Below are positions 20,619-31,153 of a DNA stretch of 64,000 nt, in pieces. Source of the stretch: Sodiomyces alkalinus F11 (taxonomy: Eukaryota; Ascomycota; Sordariomycetes; Glomerellales; Plectosphaerellaceae); contig NW_021167080.1 of NCBI RefSeq assembly GCF_003711515.1, positions 6,342,346-6,406,345 on the forward strand. The letters run 5' to 3'. The notes below the pieces were generated by a model, which had not been told where the DNA came from, searched no databases, and was given only the letters and a program-made list of their open reading frames with translations. The position numbers and the translations under genes are program-made. Positions within the stretch are counted from its first letter, which is position 1. Each line of letters begins with the position of its first letter.

Positions 20619-23516
20619 ATGGCTACTACTCGGCGCGACTTCCTAAGCCAGCCTGCCCCGGAGAACTACATAGCGGGTATTGGCCGAGGAGCCACTGGCT
20701 TCACCACCCGCTCCGACTTGGGTCCTGCGCGCGAAGGCCCTAGCGAGGATCAAATCAAGGAGGCCGTTGCCAAGCGGGCAGCGCAACTAGGTCTCGGCGG
20801 GGACAACAAGAAAGACGACGACGACGATGACGAAAGATTCAAGGATCCGGATAACGAAGTGGGCCTCTTCGCCGGCGGACTTTATGATAAGGACGATGAA
20901 GAGGCCGACAGGATATGGCAGGAAGTGGACGAGAAGATGGCGCGGAGGAGGCAAAAGCAGCGCGAGGCCCGCGAACAGGCTGAACGCGAAGAGTACGAGC
21001 GCAACAACCCCAAGATCTCCCAGCAGTTTGCCGATCTCAAGAGAGCCCTCAGCACCGTTACCGACGAGGAGTGGGCAAGCCTCCCCGAAGTGGGTGACCT
21101 CACGGGCAAGAACAAACGAGCACGCCAGAATCTCAGACAACGGCACTACGCGGTGCCCGACAGCGTTCTGGTTGCCGCCCGCGACTCGACCGAAATGACG
21201 ACGACTGTCAACGACGACAGCGGAATAGCATCCAGTGCCGACGGGGCCGACGGGACCATGACAAACTTTGCCAAGATCGGCGCCGCGCGCGACAAGGTTT
21301 TGAAGTCGAGACTCGAACAGGCCTCGCAAGGTGGCGGCGCCGATAGCGTTCTCGGCAGCGCCACGAGCATCGATCCGAAGGGCTACATCACCAGCCTCGA
21401 CAAGAGCATGATGAGCGGGGCCCAGGCGCAGGTGGCCGACATCAACCGGGTCCGAGAGCTCCTGACCTCGGTCACAAAGACGAACCCCAACAGCCCCGGA
21501 GGCTGGATTGCGGCCGCGCGTTTGGAGGAGCTCGCGGGCAGGACGGTAGCCGCCCGCAACACCATCGCCCGAGGTTGCGAGAAGTGCCCGAAGAACGTGG
21601 ATGTCTGGCTCGAGAACATCCGGCTGAACGACAAGCGGAACGCCAAGATCATCGCCGCCGAAGCTATCAAGAAGAACGACCGGTCGGTGCCGCTGTGGGT
21701 CGAGGCGATGAGGCTAGAGACCGAGCCGCGGGCGAAGAAAAGGGTCATCCGACTGGCACTGGACCACATACCCGACTCGGAGGCGCTGTGGAAGGAAGCG
21801 GTCAATCTGGAAGAGGACGAAGCAGACGCCCGGTTGCTGCTCGCCAAAGCCACCGAGCTGATCCCTCTCTCCCTCGACTTGTGGCTGGCGCTGGCCAGGC
21901 TCGAGACGCCGGAGAACGCGCAAAAGGTCCTGAACAAGGCGAGAAAGGCCATACCCACCTCGCATGAAATCTGGATTGCCGCCGCTCGCCTGCAGGAGCA
22001 ACTCGGAGAGGAGGGCAGGGTCAGCACCATGATGAAACGTGCCGTCAACGTGCTAGCGAAAGAGTCGGCCATGCCGAAGCGGGAGGAATGGATCGCGGAG
22101 GCCGAGAAGTGCGAAGACGAAGGCGCCATCGTAACGTGCCGGCACATCGTGCGAGAAACCCTCGGCTGGGGTCTGGACGAAGACGACGACCGCAAGGACA
22201 CCTGGATGGAGGACGCCAGGGGCAGCATCAACCGCGGGAAGTACGAGACGGCGCGGGCGATCTACGCATACGCGCTACGGGTATTCGTCAACAGCAGGAC
22301 GCTCTGGATGGCGGCCGCCGACCTGGAGAGGAACCACGGCACCAAGGACTCGCTGGCGCAGGTGCTCGAGAAGGCCGTGGAGGCGTGCCCCAAGAGCGAG
22401 GTCTTGTGGATGATGCTGGCCAAGGAGAAATGGCAGGCCGGCGAGGTCGACAACGCGAGAAGGGTTCTCGCGCGGGCCTTCAACCAGAACCCGGACAACG
22501 AGGACATCTGGCTGGCGGCCGTCAAGCTCGAGGCCGAGAACGACCAGCAAGAACGCGCACGGAAGCTCCTGGCGGACGCACGCGATAAGGCGCCGACCGA
22601 CCGCGTGTGGATGAAGAGCGTGGTCTTCGAGCGGGTGTTGGGCAACACGGAGGCGGCCTTGGACCTCGTGCAACAGGCCCTGCAGTACTTCCCGGCGGCG
22701 CCCAAGCTGTGGATGCTCAAGGGCCAGATCTACGAGGACCTGGGTATGATCCCGCAGGCGCGCGAGGCGTACAGCACAGGCGTCAAGGCGGTGCCCTCCT
22801 CGGCGCCCCTGTGGCTCCTGTACTCGCGGCTGGAGGAGAAGGCGGGTCTCGTGGTCAAGGCGCGGTCGGTGCTCGACCGGGCGCGGCTCGCGATGCCCAA
22901 GTCGCCGGAGCTGTGGTGCGAATCGGTGCGGGTGGAACGGCGCGCGGGCAACCTGAACCAGGCCAAGTCGCTCATGGCGCGGGCGCTCCAGCAGGTGCCC
23001 AAGAGCGGGCTCCTCTGGAGCGAGCAGATCTGGCACCTCGAGTCCCGGACGCAGCGCAAGCCGCGCAGCTTGGAGGCCATCAAGAAGGTGGACAACGACC
23101 CGCTCCTCTTCATCGCGGTCGCGCGCATTTTCTGGGGCGAACGCAAGTTGGACAAGGCGCAGAACTGGTTCGAGAAGGCGTTGGTTTTGGACAGTGACAA
23201 CGGCGACACCTGGGCGTGGTACTACAAGTTTCTTCTCCAGCACGGTACTGACGTGAGTGCACCCGGTGTTTCTATTTCTTTGCTTCCCCCTCCGTTTTCA
23301 TTTTTTTTCTTTTTTTCTTCTTTTCTTCAGTCCTTTCACTTCTTGGACGAGCTAACTCAGTCATCTTTGCAGGAGAAACGTGAGGAAGTAATTACCAAGT
23401 GCGTCCTCAACGAACCCAGACACGGCGAGTACTGGCAGGCAGTGGCCAAGAACCCGAAGAACGCGAGGAAGGGGATAGAAGAGCTGTTGAAGCTTGTAGC
23501 CGCGAGCCTCCCTTAG
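20619..23516 (+). CDS. PRP6: PRP6/Prp1 U4/U6-U5 tri-snRNP splicing factor with HAT repeats
   Basis: Exons 20619..23252 and 23373..23516; 925 aa. The ATG at 20619 (ACACCATGG) is chosen over an in-frame ATG 26 codons upstream because the family N-terminus begins here. Residues 1-150 are the PRP1 N-terminal domain, with YIAGIGRGATGFTTRSDLGP and an acidic DDDDDDERFKDPDNE stretch. Residues about 265-900 are a chain of half-a-TPR repeats (W-x-x-A/L-A-x-L-E patterns such as PGGWIAAARLEELAG). The family bridges U5 and U4/U6 snRNPs in the tri-snRNP and is called Prp6 in budding yeast and Prp1 in fission yeast. The 120-nt intron has donor GTGAGT, a CTAAC branch site and a TTTGCAG acceptor. It is in phase and stop-free. 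Length is close to the usual 900-940. Confidence 0.96.
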   Translation: MATTRRDFLSQPAPENYIAGIGRGATGFTTRSDLGPAREGPSEDQIKEAVAKRAAQLGLGGDNKKDDDDDDERFKDPDNEVGLFAGGLYDKDDEEADRIWQEVDEKMARRRQKQREAREQAEREEYERNNPKISQQFADLKRALSTVTDEEWASLPEVGDLTGKNKRARQNLRQRHYAVPDSVLVAARDSTEMTTTVNDDSGIASSADGADGTMTNFAKIGAARDKVLKSRLEQASQGGGADSVLGSATSIDPKGYITSLDKSMMSGAQAQVADINRVRELLTSVTKTNPNSPGGWIAAARLEELAGRTVAARNTIARGCEKCPKNVDVWLENIRLNDKRNAKIIAAEAIKKNDRSVPLWVEAMRLETEPRAKKRVIRLALDHIPDSEALWKEAVNLEEDEADARLLLAKATELIPLSLDLWLALARLETPENAQKVLNKARKAIPTSHEIWIAAARLQEQLGEEGRVSTMMKRAVNVLAKESAMPKREEWIAEAEKCEDEGAIVTCRHIVRETLGWGLDEDDDRKDTWMEDARGSINRGKYETARAIYAYALRVFVNSRTLWMAAADLERNHGTKDSLAQVLEKAVEACPKSEVLWMMLAKEKWQAGEVDNARRVLARAFNQNPDNEDIWLAAVKLEAENDQQERARKLLADARDKAPTDRVWMKSVVFERVLGNTEAALDLVQQALQYFPAAPKLWMLKGQIYEDLGMIPQAREAYSTGVKAVPSSAPLWLLYSRLEEKAGLVVKARSVLDRARLAMPKSPELWCESVRVERRAGNLNQAKSLMARALQQVPKSGLLWSEQIWHLESRTQRKPRSLEAIKKVDNDPLLFIAVARIFWGERKLDKAQNWFEKALVLDSDNGDTWAWYYKFLLQHGTDVSAPGVSISLLPPPFSFFFFFSSFLQSFHFLDELTQSSLQEKREEVITKCVLNEPRHGEYWQAVAKNPKNARKGIEELLKLVAASLP

Positions 23517-23913
23517 ATGTAAAGAGGGCGTCTGCATGTTGTTTTCATGTAACACAACTTTAACACCCTAATCACGCCGTTTATTACAAGTGTATTATTT
23601 CTAAAAAACAATAGCGGCTGCGGTGTATCACTAATGGGCAGAATAGAAGGTTTTGAAGAGAGGTGGAATTAATGAAAATTCATTTGAAAGACACAAAAAC
23701 ATTAGCTATAGTTTCCGTCTTCATTCCATCCCGTTCACTTCTCGACCCAGGGCCTCGGGGCCAGATACGAAAAAAAATGCGAAGTTGGGACCATGATGGT
23801 TATCCCACTCGGGAAAGTCGCGAATTCATATTCTCCTACACAGGAACAATATTTCCTTAGTTCCAGTTCCAGTTCCAGTTCTGGATATCAGCTTCCTCCA
23901 GCCTCAAACGCCC
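23517..23913. other. Convergent 3' regions
   Basis: Between PRP6 and the leftward 23914 gene. AT-rich, with three TTCCAG units in tandem at 23861-23878 followed by a partial unit. No gene seen. Confidence 0.6.
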
Positions 23914-24547
23914 TTATTTGCTGCTGCCAAACCAGCTTGAGAGGCCAGTCTTGGCCTTGGAAGCGGAATCCTCGACCTTGCGATCGAATTCGTTGACGGC
24001 CTTGACGGTGTTGGCCTTGGCGTCCTTAGCATAAGATTCGACGTTGCTCTTCGTAACGGAGTACTGCTTGTCCGCTTCGGATGCCTAGGTTCAAAGACGT
24101 CCGAGTGAGCTCAACGGTTCTCGTAAAAAAAAAAAAAAAAAAGGAAAAAGGAAAAAGAGAGAGAGAGAGGATAAAGGGGGCCAGCGAGCAATTGCATGGC
24201 TTACGATTGAATCGATCTTGGCACCAGCACGACCACCGGCGTCTGCGAGCGTCTTCTCGGCTTCCGGATCCCGACCGGGGAGGTGCTTTTTGATGTCTGC
24301 GGAGGCTTTGTGAACGTCGCCTGGACGAAGAGAAGGAAGGGGTGTCAGTAGCGGTCGGTGTAACGAGCAATGCTCGAGGCTTTCCTTCTACTGGAGAAGT
24401 CGAAAGAATAAAGCCAAGGACGGACGATCACTCACTCTCGAACTTCTTCTCGGCTGGTCTGGGATGGCCGCCTGCTTGGTAGAGATAGTAGCCAATGCCG
24501 CTGGCAGCAGCGAGGCCTGCGTAAATAGGGGCCTTGGACTTGGACAT
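23914..24547 (-). CDS. Small fungal protein of the 'calcofluor white hypersensitive' type
   Basis: Exons complement(23914..24084, 24205..24320, 24436..24547); 132 aa. The start MSKSKAPIYAGLAAASGIG is followed by a short hydrophobic stretch at residues 8-24 that could be a membrane anchor or targeting signal. The remainder is hydrophilic and probably helical, rich in K, A, D and E (for example TKSNVESYAKDAKANTVKAV), ending GLSSWFGSSK. Fungal annotations attach the calcofluor-hypersensitivity label to proteins of this length and layout; the biochemical role is not known to me. Introns of 120 and 115 nt have donors GTAAGC and GTGAGT; the second has a CTGAC branch site, and an A run of about 18 lies in the first. 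Splicing is supported by frame continuity across both joints. Confidence 0.72.
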
Positions 24548-26315
24548 GATTGTGGTTGGTGGATGGAAGTTTTGGGTGAGCGGGATTTCTTGGTTCCTCT
24601 TGTTGACGGTTCGAAGGCGGAGGGTGAGGCCGGGATAAGTCGATCGAGCTTTTGTAATTTAAGGTAGTAGGTTGGACGAAGAGAGGTTGGTGAAGATGGG
24701 AGAGGAAAAGGAAGGGTTTCACGACGTCAGATGGGATGGTGCGACACAGGTCTACTTAGGCAACAACTTGGCTCCTCTCCCAGCTTGGTACTTTCTCTTT
24801 ATGTACCGAGCGAAGGGGGAAGGAGGACGCTAGGCGGGGAGTGAGTGTCATTCGCTCAGCCGGAGTTGTCATTTTCGGAGTAAGTCAGGTATTTGTTGCG
24901 TAGACATGCATGTCAGAGTTACTTTCCCTCGCCGTTCTTATGGCTTTGGTTCCCTTCCAGGTTGTTGATGACAAGGTACGTGACGTGACGTTGGAGAAAT
25001 GGCGGGCGGGTAGGAAACGGGGCTGGCAGTTGATGGACGAGGTGAGTATGACGTAGGTACGTATGGGGTACACCGGTAGAATCGTTTCAGGGAGGTTATT
25101 ATCGGCCGGATGCAAGAAGAGCACGAGCCATCAGTTGGACATTGAGGTTACCGTTCACGTTCAGAGAATGCATGTACTCCGTATCACTGTTTATACGGTT
25201 AAGGCTATATCTACCATAGCTATTCAATGAGCAAAGTCTGGTTTCAATATGAATGAGAATAGTTTTTGCTTCTCTTAAATGACCTTGTAACAGTTGCAAT
25301 GACGAAGGGCGCCCTCGATACTCTGGGTATAGCCTCACTTCGTACTTCGTAACTCTGTGTTAAGTCTACGGATACAGTTGTACTTTCTTTACCTTAGATC
25401 CGTAGCTCCCAGCCATACGGAGAGCACGGAGCACAAAGTATTGTGACCCGAAATTCTTACGTCATCGATTTAGCTGAACGATCTAATTATGAGGTGGTAG
25501 GAACTTTCAGCTGCATCGTCTCACCGGGTCTTGCCCAGCTCAAACGGAGCTCCGTACAAAGTAATAGGGTAAGGTAGTCAAACTTCGTCGACCCTGTAAT
25601 TACCTTGGCACAAAACCGATCCAATGGTGGCTCCCCCCAGAATGTAGGAGCCGCTGGCATCATCAGCGAAGAAAAGCAAAGCCACAAGCCAACGCCGGAT
25701 CCAGCAAAAAAGCGTTTTCCTTTACCCTTGGCATTCCAGGCCCCAGCCGCCCCAAGGTAACCTCCACGAAGGCAGCCAGCCATTTTGTCTTTTATTTTCT
25801 TCCTGTTTTTTCCGTCTCCGAACCCCTTTCTCACCCGTCCTGATCTCCCGATCCCTGCGTTTGTCGTCCGCACCTTCGGTTGTGATCTCGGATCTCGAAC
25901 TCCCCGGAAGGGCTCCTCTCATTGCACGGGCCCTGTTTGCTCAATTCGATGCAGACAGAATAGACACCGAAGCTCAAGTTAGTGTCGAAATCGGGGGGTT
26001 TCTAACCTTCCTGTGGCAATTGCATGTAACCTGACAGAAGCGACTCCCCCAAGAAAGTCCGAGTCTCGTGGCACCTGTTGTGCTCTGTCTCAGCTTTCTA
26101 CCGTCTCTTCTTACCTTTGCTTCCGAACCTGCCGCGCTTCCAGGCGGGAGACGTGGATGTGGTCGCAATCTCACTCTCTGCTCTTCGACTCTTCCATACT
26201 GTTGGTTCCTGCCACCACACCACTCGATTGTTCCCAGCCACCTACTTCAGCGACGAGACTTAATACCACGCACCCCACTCCTCCACCCCGCCATGCTTAG
26301 CTACGGTTCCTAGCA
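24548..26315. other. Divergent intergenic region
   Basis: Promoter side of both the 23914 and 26316 genes. It contains TACTCCGTATC and ACTTCGTACTTCGTAAC motifs near 25173 and 25340. Minus-strand frames up to 128 codons (25487-25873) are unsupported. Confidence 0.55.
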
Positions 26316-27909
26316 ATGCCGCATCTCTCGCTGAGAACCTCACGACGAGTTGAGGGCTTGAAAGACAGCGACTACGACCATGAGATAAGCCTCCTTGACC
26401 AAGAGACTGGCCAAGCCACCAGTCCCGCGCCTTTGAGTACGGATCGTCAGGAGAGCGCTGGGCCAGGTGGAACTCAACAGACGTCAACGGAGGGAACGCC
26501 ACCTTTCCAGGAAGAGGGAGTAGGAGTTCGAGAAGGACGTGGAGTTTCAGCCGGCTTTCCGTCGTCTCCCGTCGACAATGCCGACGATGCCGTATCGCGG
26601 CCAGCAGAAGGCACGGGCCAGACCCGAGACGCACAAGTCGTCCAAGGCCATGATGAACAGCGCCTCGACCCCCAAGAGACGGCACAGAAGGGCCCACCTA
26701 TCGAAATTCAAGGTACGCGTGGTTCGTTCCATTTTATGTGACCTCGCAAGTGGCGCGGGAGTTGGAATTGGAGTTGGGGCAACTATAGAACCGCGAAACT
26801 AATCTTTAGTCTTCTTGACAGGTCCCACCCCTTTGGATCGTACCGAGACGCAGGAGGCCAACGGCACTGTCCAATATCCACGACCGAGGAAACCTGAAGA
26901 GCAAGAGTCTGCGATAGATATCCTCTGGGAAAACGAGCGGGGTTGCTTTCTCTGCGGCACCGCCCTCTTCTCCTCGGCGGCGTTGGGCAACTTGGACCCG
27001 TCGCCGTGGATGAACCAGTATCACAAGACGAGCCCAACGAACATCAGGACTGCGCAGGTCCCCGACCCGTCGTGGGAATGGGTATGGCCAGAGTGGCGCA
27101 TCAACCTCGAGGAGGGCGTAGCCGTGGACGAGTTTGGGTGGGAATACTCATTCATGTTCCATAGGAAGTTCTCTTGGCATGGTCCCAAGTGGTGGAACTC
27201 GTTCGTGAGGCGGCGAGCATGGATTCGAAAGCGCGTCAAGAAGAAGGCCGAAGACGTGCCGTCCGACCCCCATATGCTTCACACGGACTACTTCGATATC
27301 GCGCCGGCTCGCAGCCGCAGCCGCAGTCGTTCTCGCTCCCCTAGTACGGTGACACGCCCGGCAAGCAATGCGAGCTGGCAAAGTCGCGCCAGCGTTTACA
27401 GCAAGGCCGGCGGCAGCGCGGTCTCCAAGGGCGAGAGCCAGCCCGAAAAGCGACCTGACATCCAGGACATTGACATGCTCCTGATGGTCCTGCGCGGCGC
27501 CAGAATCGACAGGGAGAAGATCGAAGCGGTGGAGAACTACCTGGAGAATGCCCAGGACGGGCTCGAGCGGCTGGAACCCGAGATGCACCACATCATGGGG
27601 GTTTTCGTCTTCCAGGCGTCTAGAAGGCTGCTCCTGGGCCGCCTGACTCAGGTGCACGACGAGATGGGCAAACTCGAAGAGCAAGATGAGACGGGCGGGC
27701 TGAGGGTGAAGAGGGAACGACTGGACGCTGCTATCAAGCATGCCGACGAAGAAGTCAAGAGGCTATCCTACTGGAGCGATATCAAGGGCATGGCCGAGGG
27801 CGGCGAGTCGCAGGGTGCAGTCGAAATGCGCGAAGGCTGGGGGCGAGATTGGGAAGGGTTGGACCAGAGTGGTCCTGGGCACGTTGTTGACTCGGGCAAG
27901 CTTCCTTGA
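26316..27909 (+). CDS. DysF (peroxin/ferlin) domain protein, Mug65/Spo73-like
   Basis: The last exon is secure from about 26822 to 27909. It holds SAIDILWENERGCFLCG, then a DysF-type block (SWEWVWPEWRIN, EFGWEYSFMFHRKFSWHGP, SFVRRRAWIRKRVKK), an SR-like RSRSRSRSRSPS run and a helical C-terminus. DysF domains occur in dysferlin, peroxins and fission-yeast Spo73, where they act at membranes. The 5' part is uncertain. The first exon probably starts at 26316 (MPHLSLRTSRR...DYDHEISLLD), and a donor GTACGC at 26713 joins the acceptor at 26821 in that frame. However, codon bias and protein character between about 26524 and 26712 favour a different frame (EFEKDVEFQPAFRR...AHLSKFK), which is closed upstream by a TAG at 26521. 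An undetected intron, a frameshift or a sequence error is possible. The function call rests only on the DysF block. Confidence 0.75.
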
Positions 27910-28465
27910 ATGAGGTACGGCGGGTTTGCCTTTTTTTCTTCTTTTCTTCTTCTTTTTTTTCTTCTCCCTTTTCTTCTCCCTTTTCGTATGAGCCTTGCAC
28001 TTCTTCATTCTTAATCGTTTTTGTATGGGTGTTTGTTTCTGCTCTTTCGGGTTTCCTTTTCTCTTTTCCTTCTTGAATACCCCAATGTCCTTTTCCCCCT
28101 TGAAGTTGCGTTGTACGGATATCTTGAGTTGTAAGAAAGTCTCGATTCGTGAGGTATCTTCCCTTACCAAAGAAACACTCGATGTACCGAGGACGATTGG
28201 TGGTGACACCGGAGGCAAAGGCAATGTATTACATAAGCACAATTAGTCGGGACCGGGGATAATCCGAAAGTCCCCCCCAGCAAAGAAAAAAAGAGAAGGG
28301 CAAGAAACAAAGCCCATGGTTGATGTCTCGACATCTCGATCTCCCGAACCGCTCTCCGAACCGTACTGGCACATTTGGGTGTCAACTTCACTCGGGCATT
28401 AGCAAACCCGTTCATTCGTCTTTTGCGCCCTGCCCCGTAGACTCAACATGGGCCGGAAATAGCCA
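27910..28465. other. Tandem intergenic region
   Basis: 3' region of the DysF gene (C/T-rich, 27928-28000) and upstream region of the PPR-like gene. No gene seen. Confidence 0.6.
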
Positions 28466-31153
28466 ATGTCGCTGCGAATCAAGCTGTTATGGCGACTCCG
28501 GCCTCCGTCCTTCCACCGGCCCGGGTTCTCGCGGGCCTTTGGGCATACCCCCAGATGGTCTCACTCAGCAGCGGCCTTCGAACTCTTGCGTCAGATTCGA
28601 GATTCTCTCCCCCTTACTCATGAAGAAACCTCATCGATCTTCGTTCAGCGGGCCAGCTCGAGCCCAACAGATGACCGCCCCCTCTCGAATTCCTCCGACA
28701 ATACACGAGCAGATACAGACCTCACCCTGCCGAAACCGACCTCCACCCAACCCCAACCCCAACCCTCAATAATCGCCAGAGAAAAGCCCGAGACTGCCCG
28801 CCAGGTTCAGCTGAGGGAGCGTTTTGACGCGCTTTTGCGAGACAAGGACGACATCCCTTCGCCGCCCACAGCGAGCAAATTCTTCGATGGGGAGAGAGAT
28901 CCCGCACCGCGATGGGGCTCCGTCTTGGAGAGGCCCGCCGTTACCTATCCCTCGAAACGAGAGACGATGCACAGCCAGTATCGGCACCTCGGCTCCCAGT
29001 ACCGGCAGAAGAGGCTCGATTCGTACAGGACAATAACGGGTTCCCCGCCCTCCGACTGGCGCAAGATCCTTCACACGCTCAAACACGAGACGGGCCGGCC
29101 GACTTGGAAGACTCCCTCCCACTCGAAGACCCTGCTTGTTACCGACGAAGTGGCCGACAAGCTCTTGTATGACGTGGGCAGAACTATATGGGATGTTGGC
29201 GAGAAGACGGAGTGCCATATCGCCATGTGGAAGCCGCCTGCTGGGGCATTGGCACCGTCGCGTTACAGCACGGTCGTGGTCCTGTCTGGTAGCGACAGAG
29301 CCATACACTTCGCCGGCGCGGAGATCGCCGCCACTACCAGCAGGACGGAATCATACGTGGTACCGCCGCCCGAGGCCGCGGCGCATACTTCGGTCTCGGG
29401 TTCGCTCGCCGTACCCTCGTCTCCCGCCGCCGAGCAACCCAGCGGTGGTCTTGGAGGGCCCATCTGGTCCAGTGACAAGACATTTCAGCGACCCGGTCGC
29501 GTACCGCACTTTACTATATACGATAGATACGAGGATTACCCACAACCCAGGCAGTGGACGCCCAGAGCGCTCCTTGCCTACATAGAAGCCCTTACCAGGG
29601 TCAAAATGCCGCGCGACACGGCGGTTGCCCTATACGGATCGGTTTGGAACGCCGAAAAGGCCGTTCTCAGACTGATCAAAGACGTCTTTTATTCAGAAGA
29701 GGCCCAGTCGTCCCTGTCCACTCGGGCCCTGAAGACGGCGCTGCGGTTCATCCAACCGTTTGGCATGATATATCGCCCTTCCACGCGAGAGCTGCTCAAG
29801 CGGGCCGAGGACGTCGGCCTGCCGTTAGACGCGGAAGTCTTCAACATTCTGCAAGAAGGCAACGTCAAAGTCCGAGACCTCCGCAACTTCGGCGTCGTCC
29901 TCGACCGGATGCTGGCCGCCCGCTTCCACCCCAACCTGCGCACGTGGGATCTGTTCTTGCGCATCATCGAGGACACGGCCGCCCACCAGCAGATCATCGG
30001 GGAAATGGAACGCTGTAACCTCCTCAACGACCCCCGCGCCACCCGGGTCGTCGCGACGCAGCTGGTCTTGCGAGACCTCGCGCGGGCGCGCGGCGATTGG
30101 AAAGGCGTCCGCGCCTTCCTGGCCGACCAGGACACGCGGTACGGCCGAGGATGGATGACGAAGACGGCCATGCACACCCTGTTGAACGAGCTGGGCCGCC
30201 TGGGCAAGTTCGCCTCCTGCCTCGAGCTGATCGACGAGGTGGTGAGCCAGACTGCTATCAAGCCGAATATCACCACCCTCAACATCATCCTCAACCATGC
30301 CCGCGTCCAGCGGGAACCGGCTGTCGCCGTAGCTGCGCTCTACCGGTTCCACAAGCTCGGCGTCCCGCTGGATGAGTCCTCCTATACCCGCCTCTTCGGC
30401 CTCGCCGTCCAGCTCCGCAAGCCCAACGCCATGGGTCTCATCTGGCGCCTAGCCTGTCTGGAACACAAGGTGACGTGGCACATGTGGAAGCGGGTCTCCG
30501 ATATCTATACCAGCTGCCCCTTTCTCCTGTCGGACGAACAAGGCCCTACCTTGGATTCCAGCCGGGGTGGAGGAGCATCCGAGCCGAACCGTCCCAGGAT
30601 GGCCTACCATGCCCTTCACGCCCTCCCAACGCTACACGAGCCTTGCATGGTCTCCGACCTCCTGGAAGGGATGCTTGGCGAAAAGCGGAGCAGCGGTCCT
30701 CCCCCCGGCGTTCGCATCGCGCAGCTTTACCGCAAGTATTTCCCCGGCCAACGGGGCTGGCGGCCCGTCACGCCCCTGCATACGCTCCTCGCGGAAGCCC
30801 TGGAGGCGGACCACGCGCTAGAAGCAGATGCGAGGCGGGATAAGGCGCAGTTACGAGAGGTGCCAGAGGCGTCAGTGGCGCCGAGCTCAGACGGCTCAAC
30901 AACATCGACATTACCGCCTCGCATCGTGGTACCGGGAATCGAATTGAAGATCACCATGCGTCTACCACGTCTACATGATCATCATCAACAACAACAACAA
31001 CAACTGCTGCTGCAGTTGCAGCAGCAGGAACATCAAACACGCGAGCCGGACGTGGAGACCGCCCCAGCGGCTGCTACAGATGCATACTTGGACATGCGCA
31101 TCTCGAGACGCAATTTTGTTGCGAACACTTCAGATCCTTCTGCCGACTCGTGA
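28466..31153 (+). CDS. PPR-like mitochondrial protein
   Basis: 895 aa, one exon. The N-terminus (MSLRIKLLWRLRPPSFHRPG, no acidic residue in the first 38) looks like a mitochondrial presequence. Residues about 370-710 form a helical-repeat region with PPR-like pairs, for example PNLRTWDLFLRIIED, KPNITTLNIILNHARVQ and PLDESSYTRLFGLAVQL. Fungal PPR proteins of this size generally bind mitochondrial mRNAs or rRNA and act in stability or translation, but the specific target cannot be read from the sequence. Near the C-terminus (about 833-855) there is a His/Gln/Leu run (HHQQQQQQLLLQLQQQ) encoded by CAA/CAG and CTG codons. Upstream and downstream neighbours are unrelated. The absence of introns in a 2.7-kb frame and the strong G/C third-position bias support it as real. 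Confidence 0.7.
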   Translation: MSLRIKLLWRLRPPSFHRPGFSRAFGHTPRWSHSAAAFELLRQIRDSLPLTHEETSSIFVQRASSSPTDDRPLSNSSDNTRADTDLTLPKPTSTQPQPQPSIIAREKPETARQVQLRERFDALLRDKDDIPSPPTASKFFDGERDPAPRWGSVLERPAVTYPSKRETMHSQYRHLGSQYRQKRLDSYRTITGSPPSDWRKILHTLKHETGRPTWKTPSHSKTLLVTDEVADKLLYDVGRTIWDVGEKTECHIAMWKPPAGALAPSRYSTVVVLSGSDRAIHFAGAEIAATTSRTESYVVPPPEAAAHTSVSGSLAVPSSPAAEQPSGGLGGPIWSSDKTFQRPGRVPHFTIYDRYEDYPQPRQWTPRALLAYIEALTRVKMPRDTAVALYGSVWNAEKAVLRLIKDVFYSEEAQSSLSTRALKTALRFIQPFGMIYRPSTRELLKRAEDVGLPLDAEVFNILQEGNVKVRDLRNFGVVLDRMLAARFHPNLRTWDLFLRIIEDTAAHQQIIGEMERCNLLNDPRATRVVATQLVLRDLARARGDWKGVRAFLADQDTRYGRGWMTKTAMHTLLNELGRLGKFASCLELIDEVVSQTAIKPNITTLNIILNHARVQREPAVAVAALYRFHKLGVPLDESSYTRLFGLAVQLRKPNAMGLIWRLACLEHKVTWHMWKRVSDIYTSCPFLLSDEQGPTLDSSRGGGASEPNRPRMAYHALHALPTLHEPCMVSDLLEGMLGEKRSSGPPPGVRIAQLYRKYFPGQRGWRPVTPLHTLLAEALEADHALEADARRDKAQLREVPEASVAPSSDGSTTSTLPPRIVVPGIELKITMRLPRLHDHHQQQQQQLLLQLQQQEHQTREPDVETAPAAATDAYLDMRISRRNFVANTSDPSADS

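Noticed and set aside
21383..22231. 282-codon minus-strand open frame
   Set aside because: Antisense shadow of PRP6, Ser/Ala/Arg-rich low complexity.
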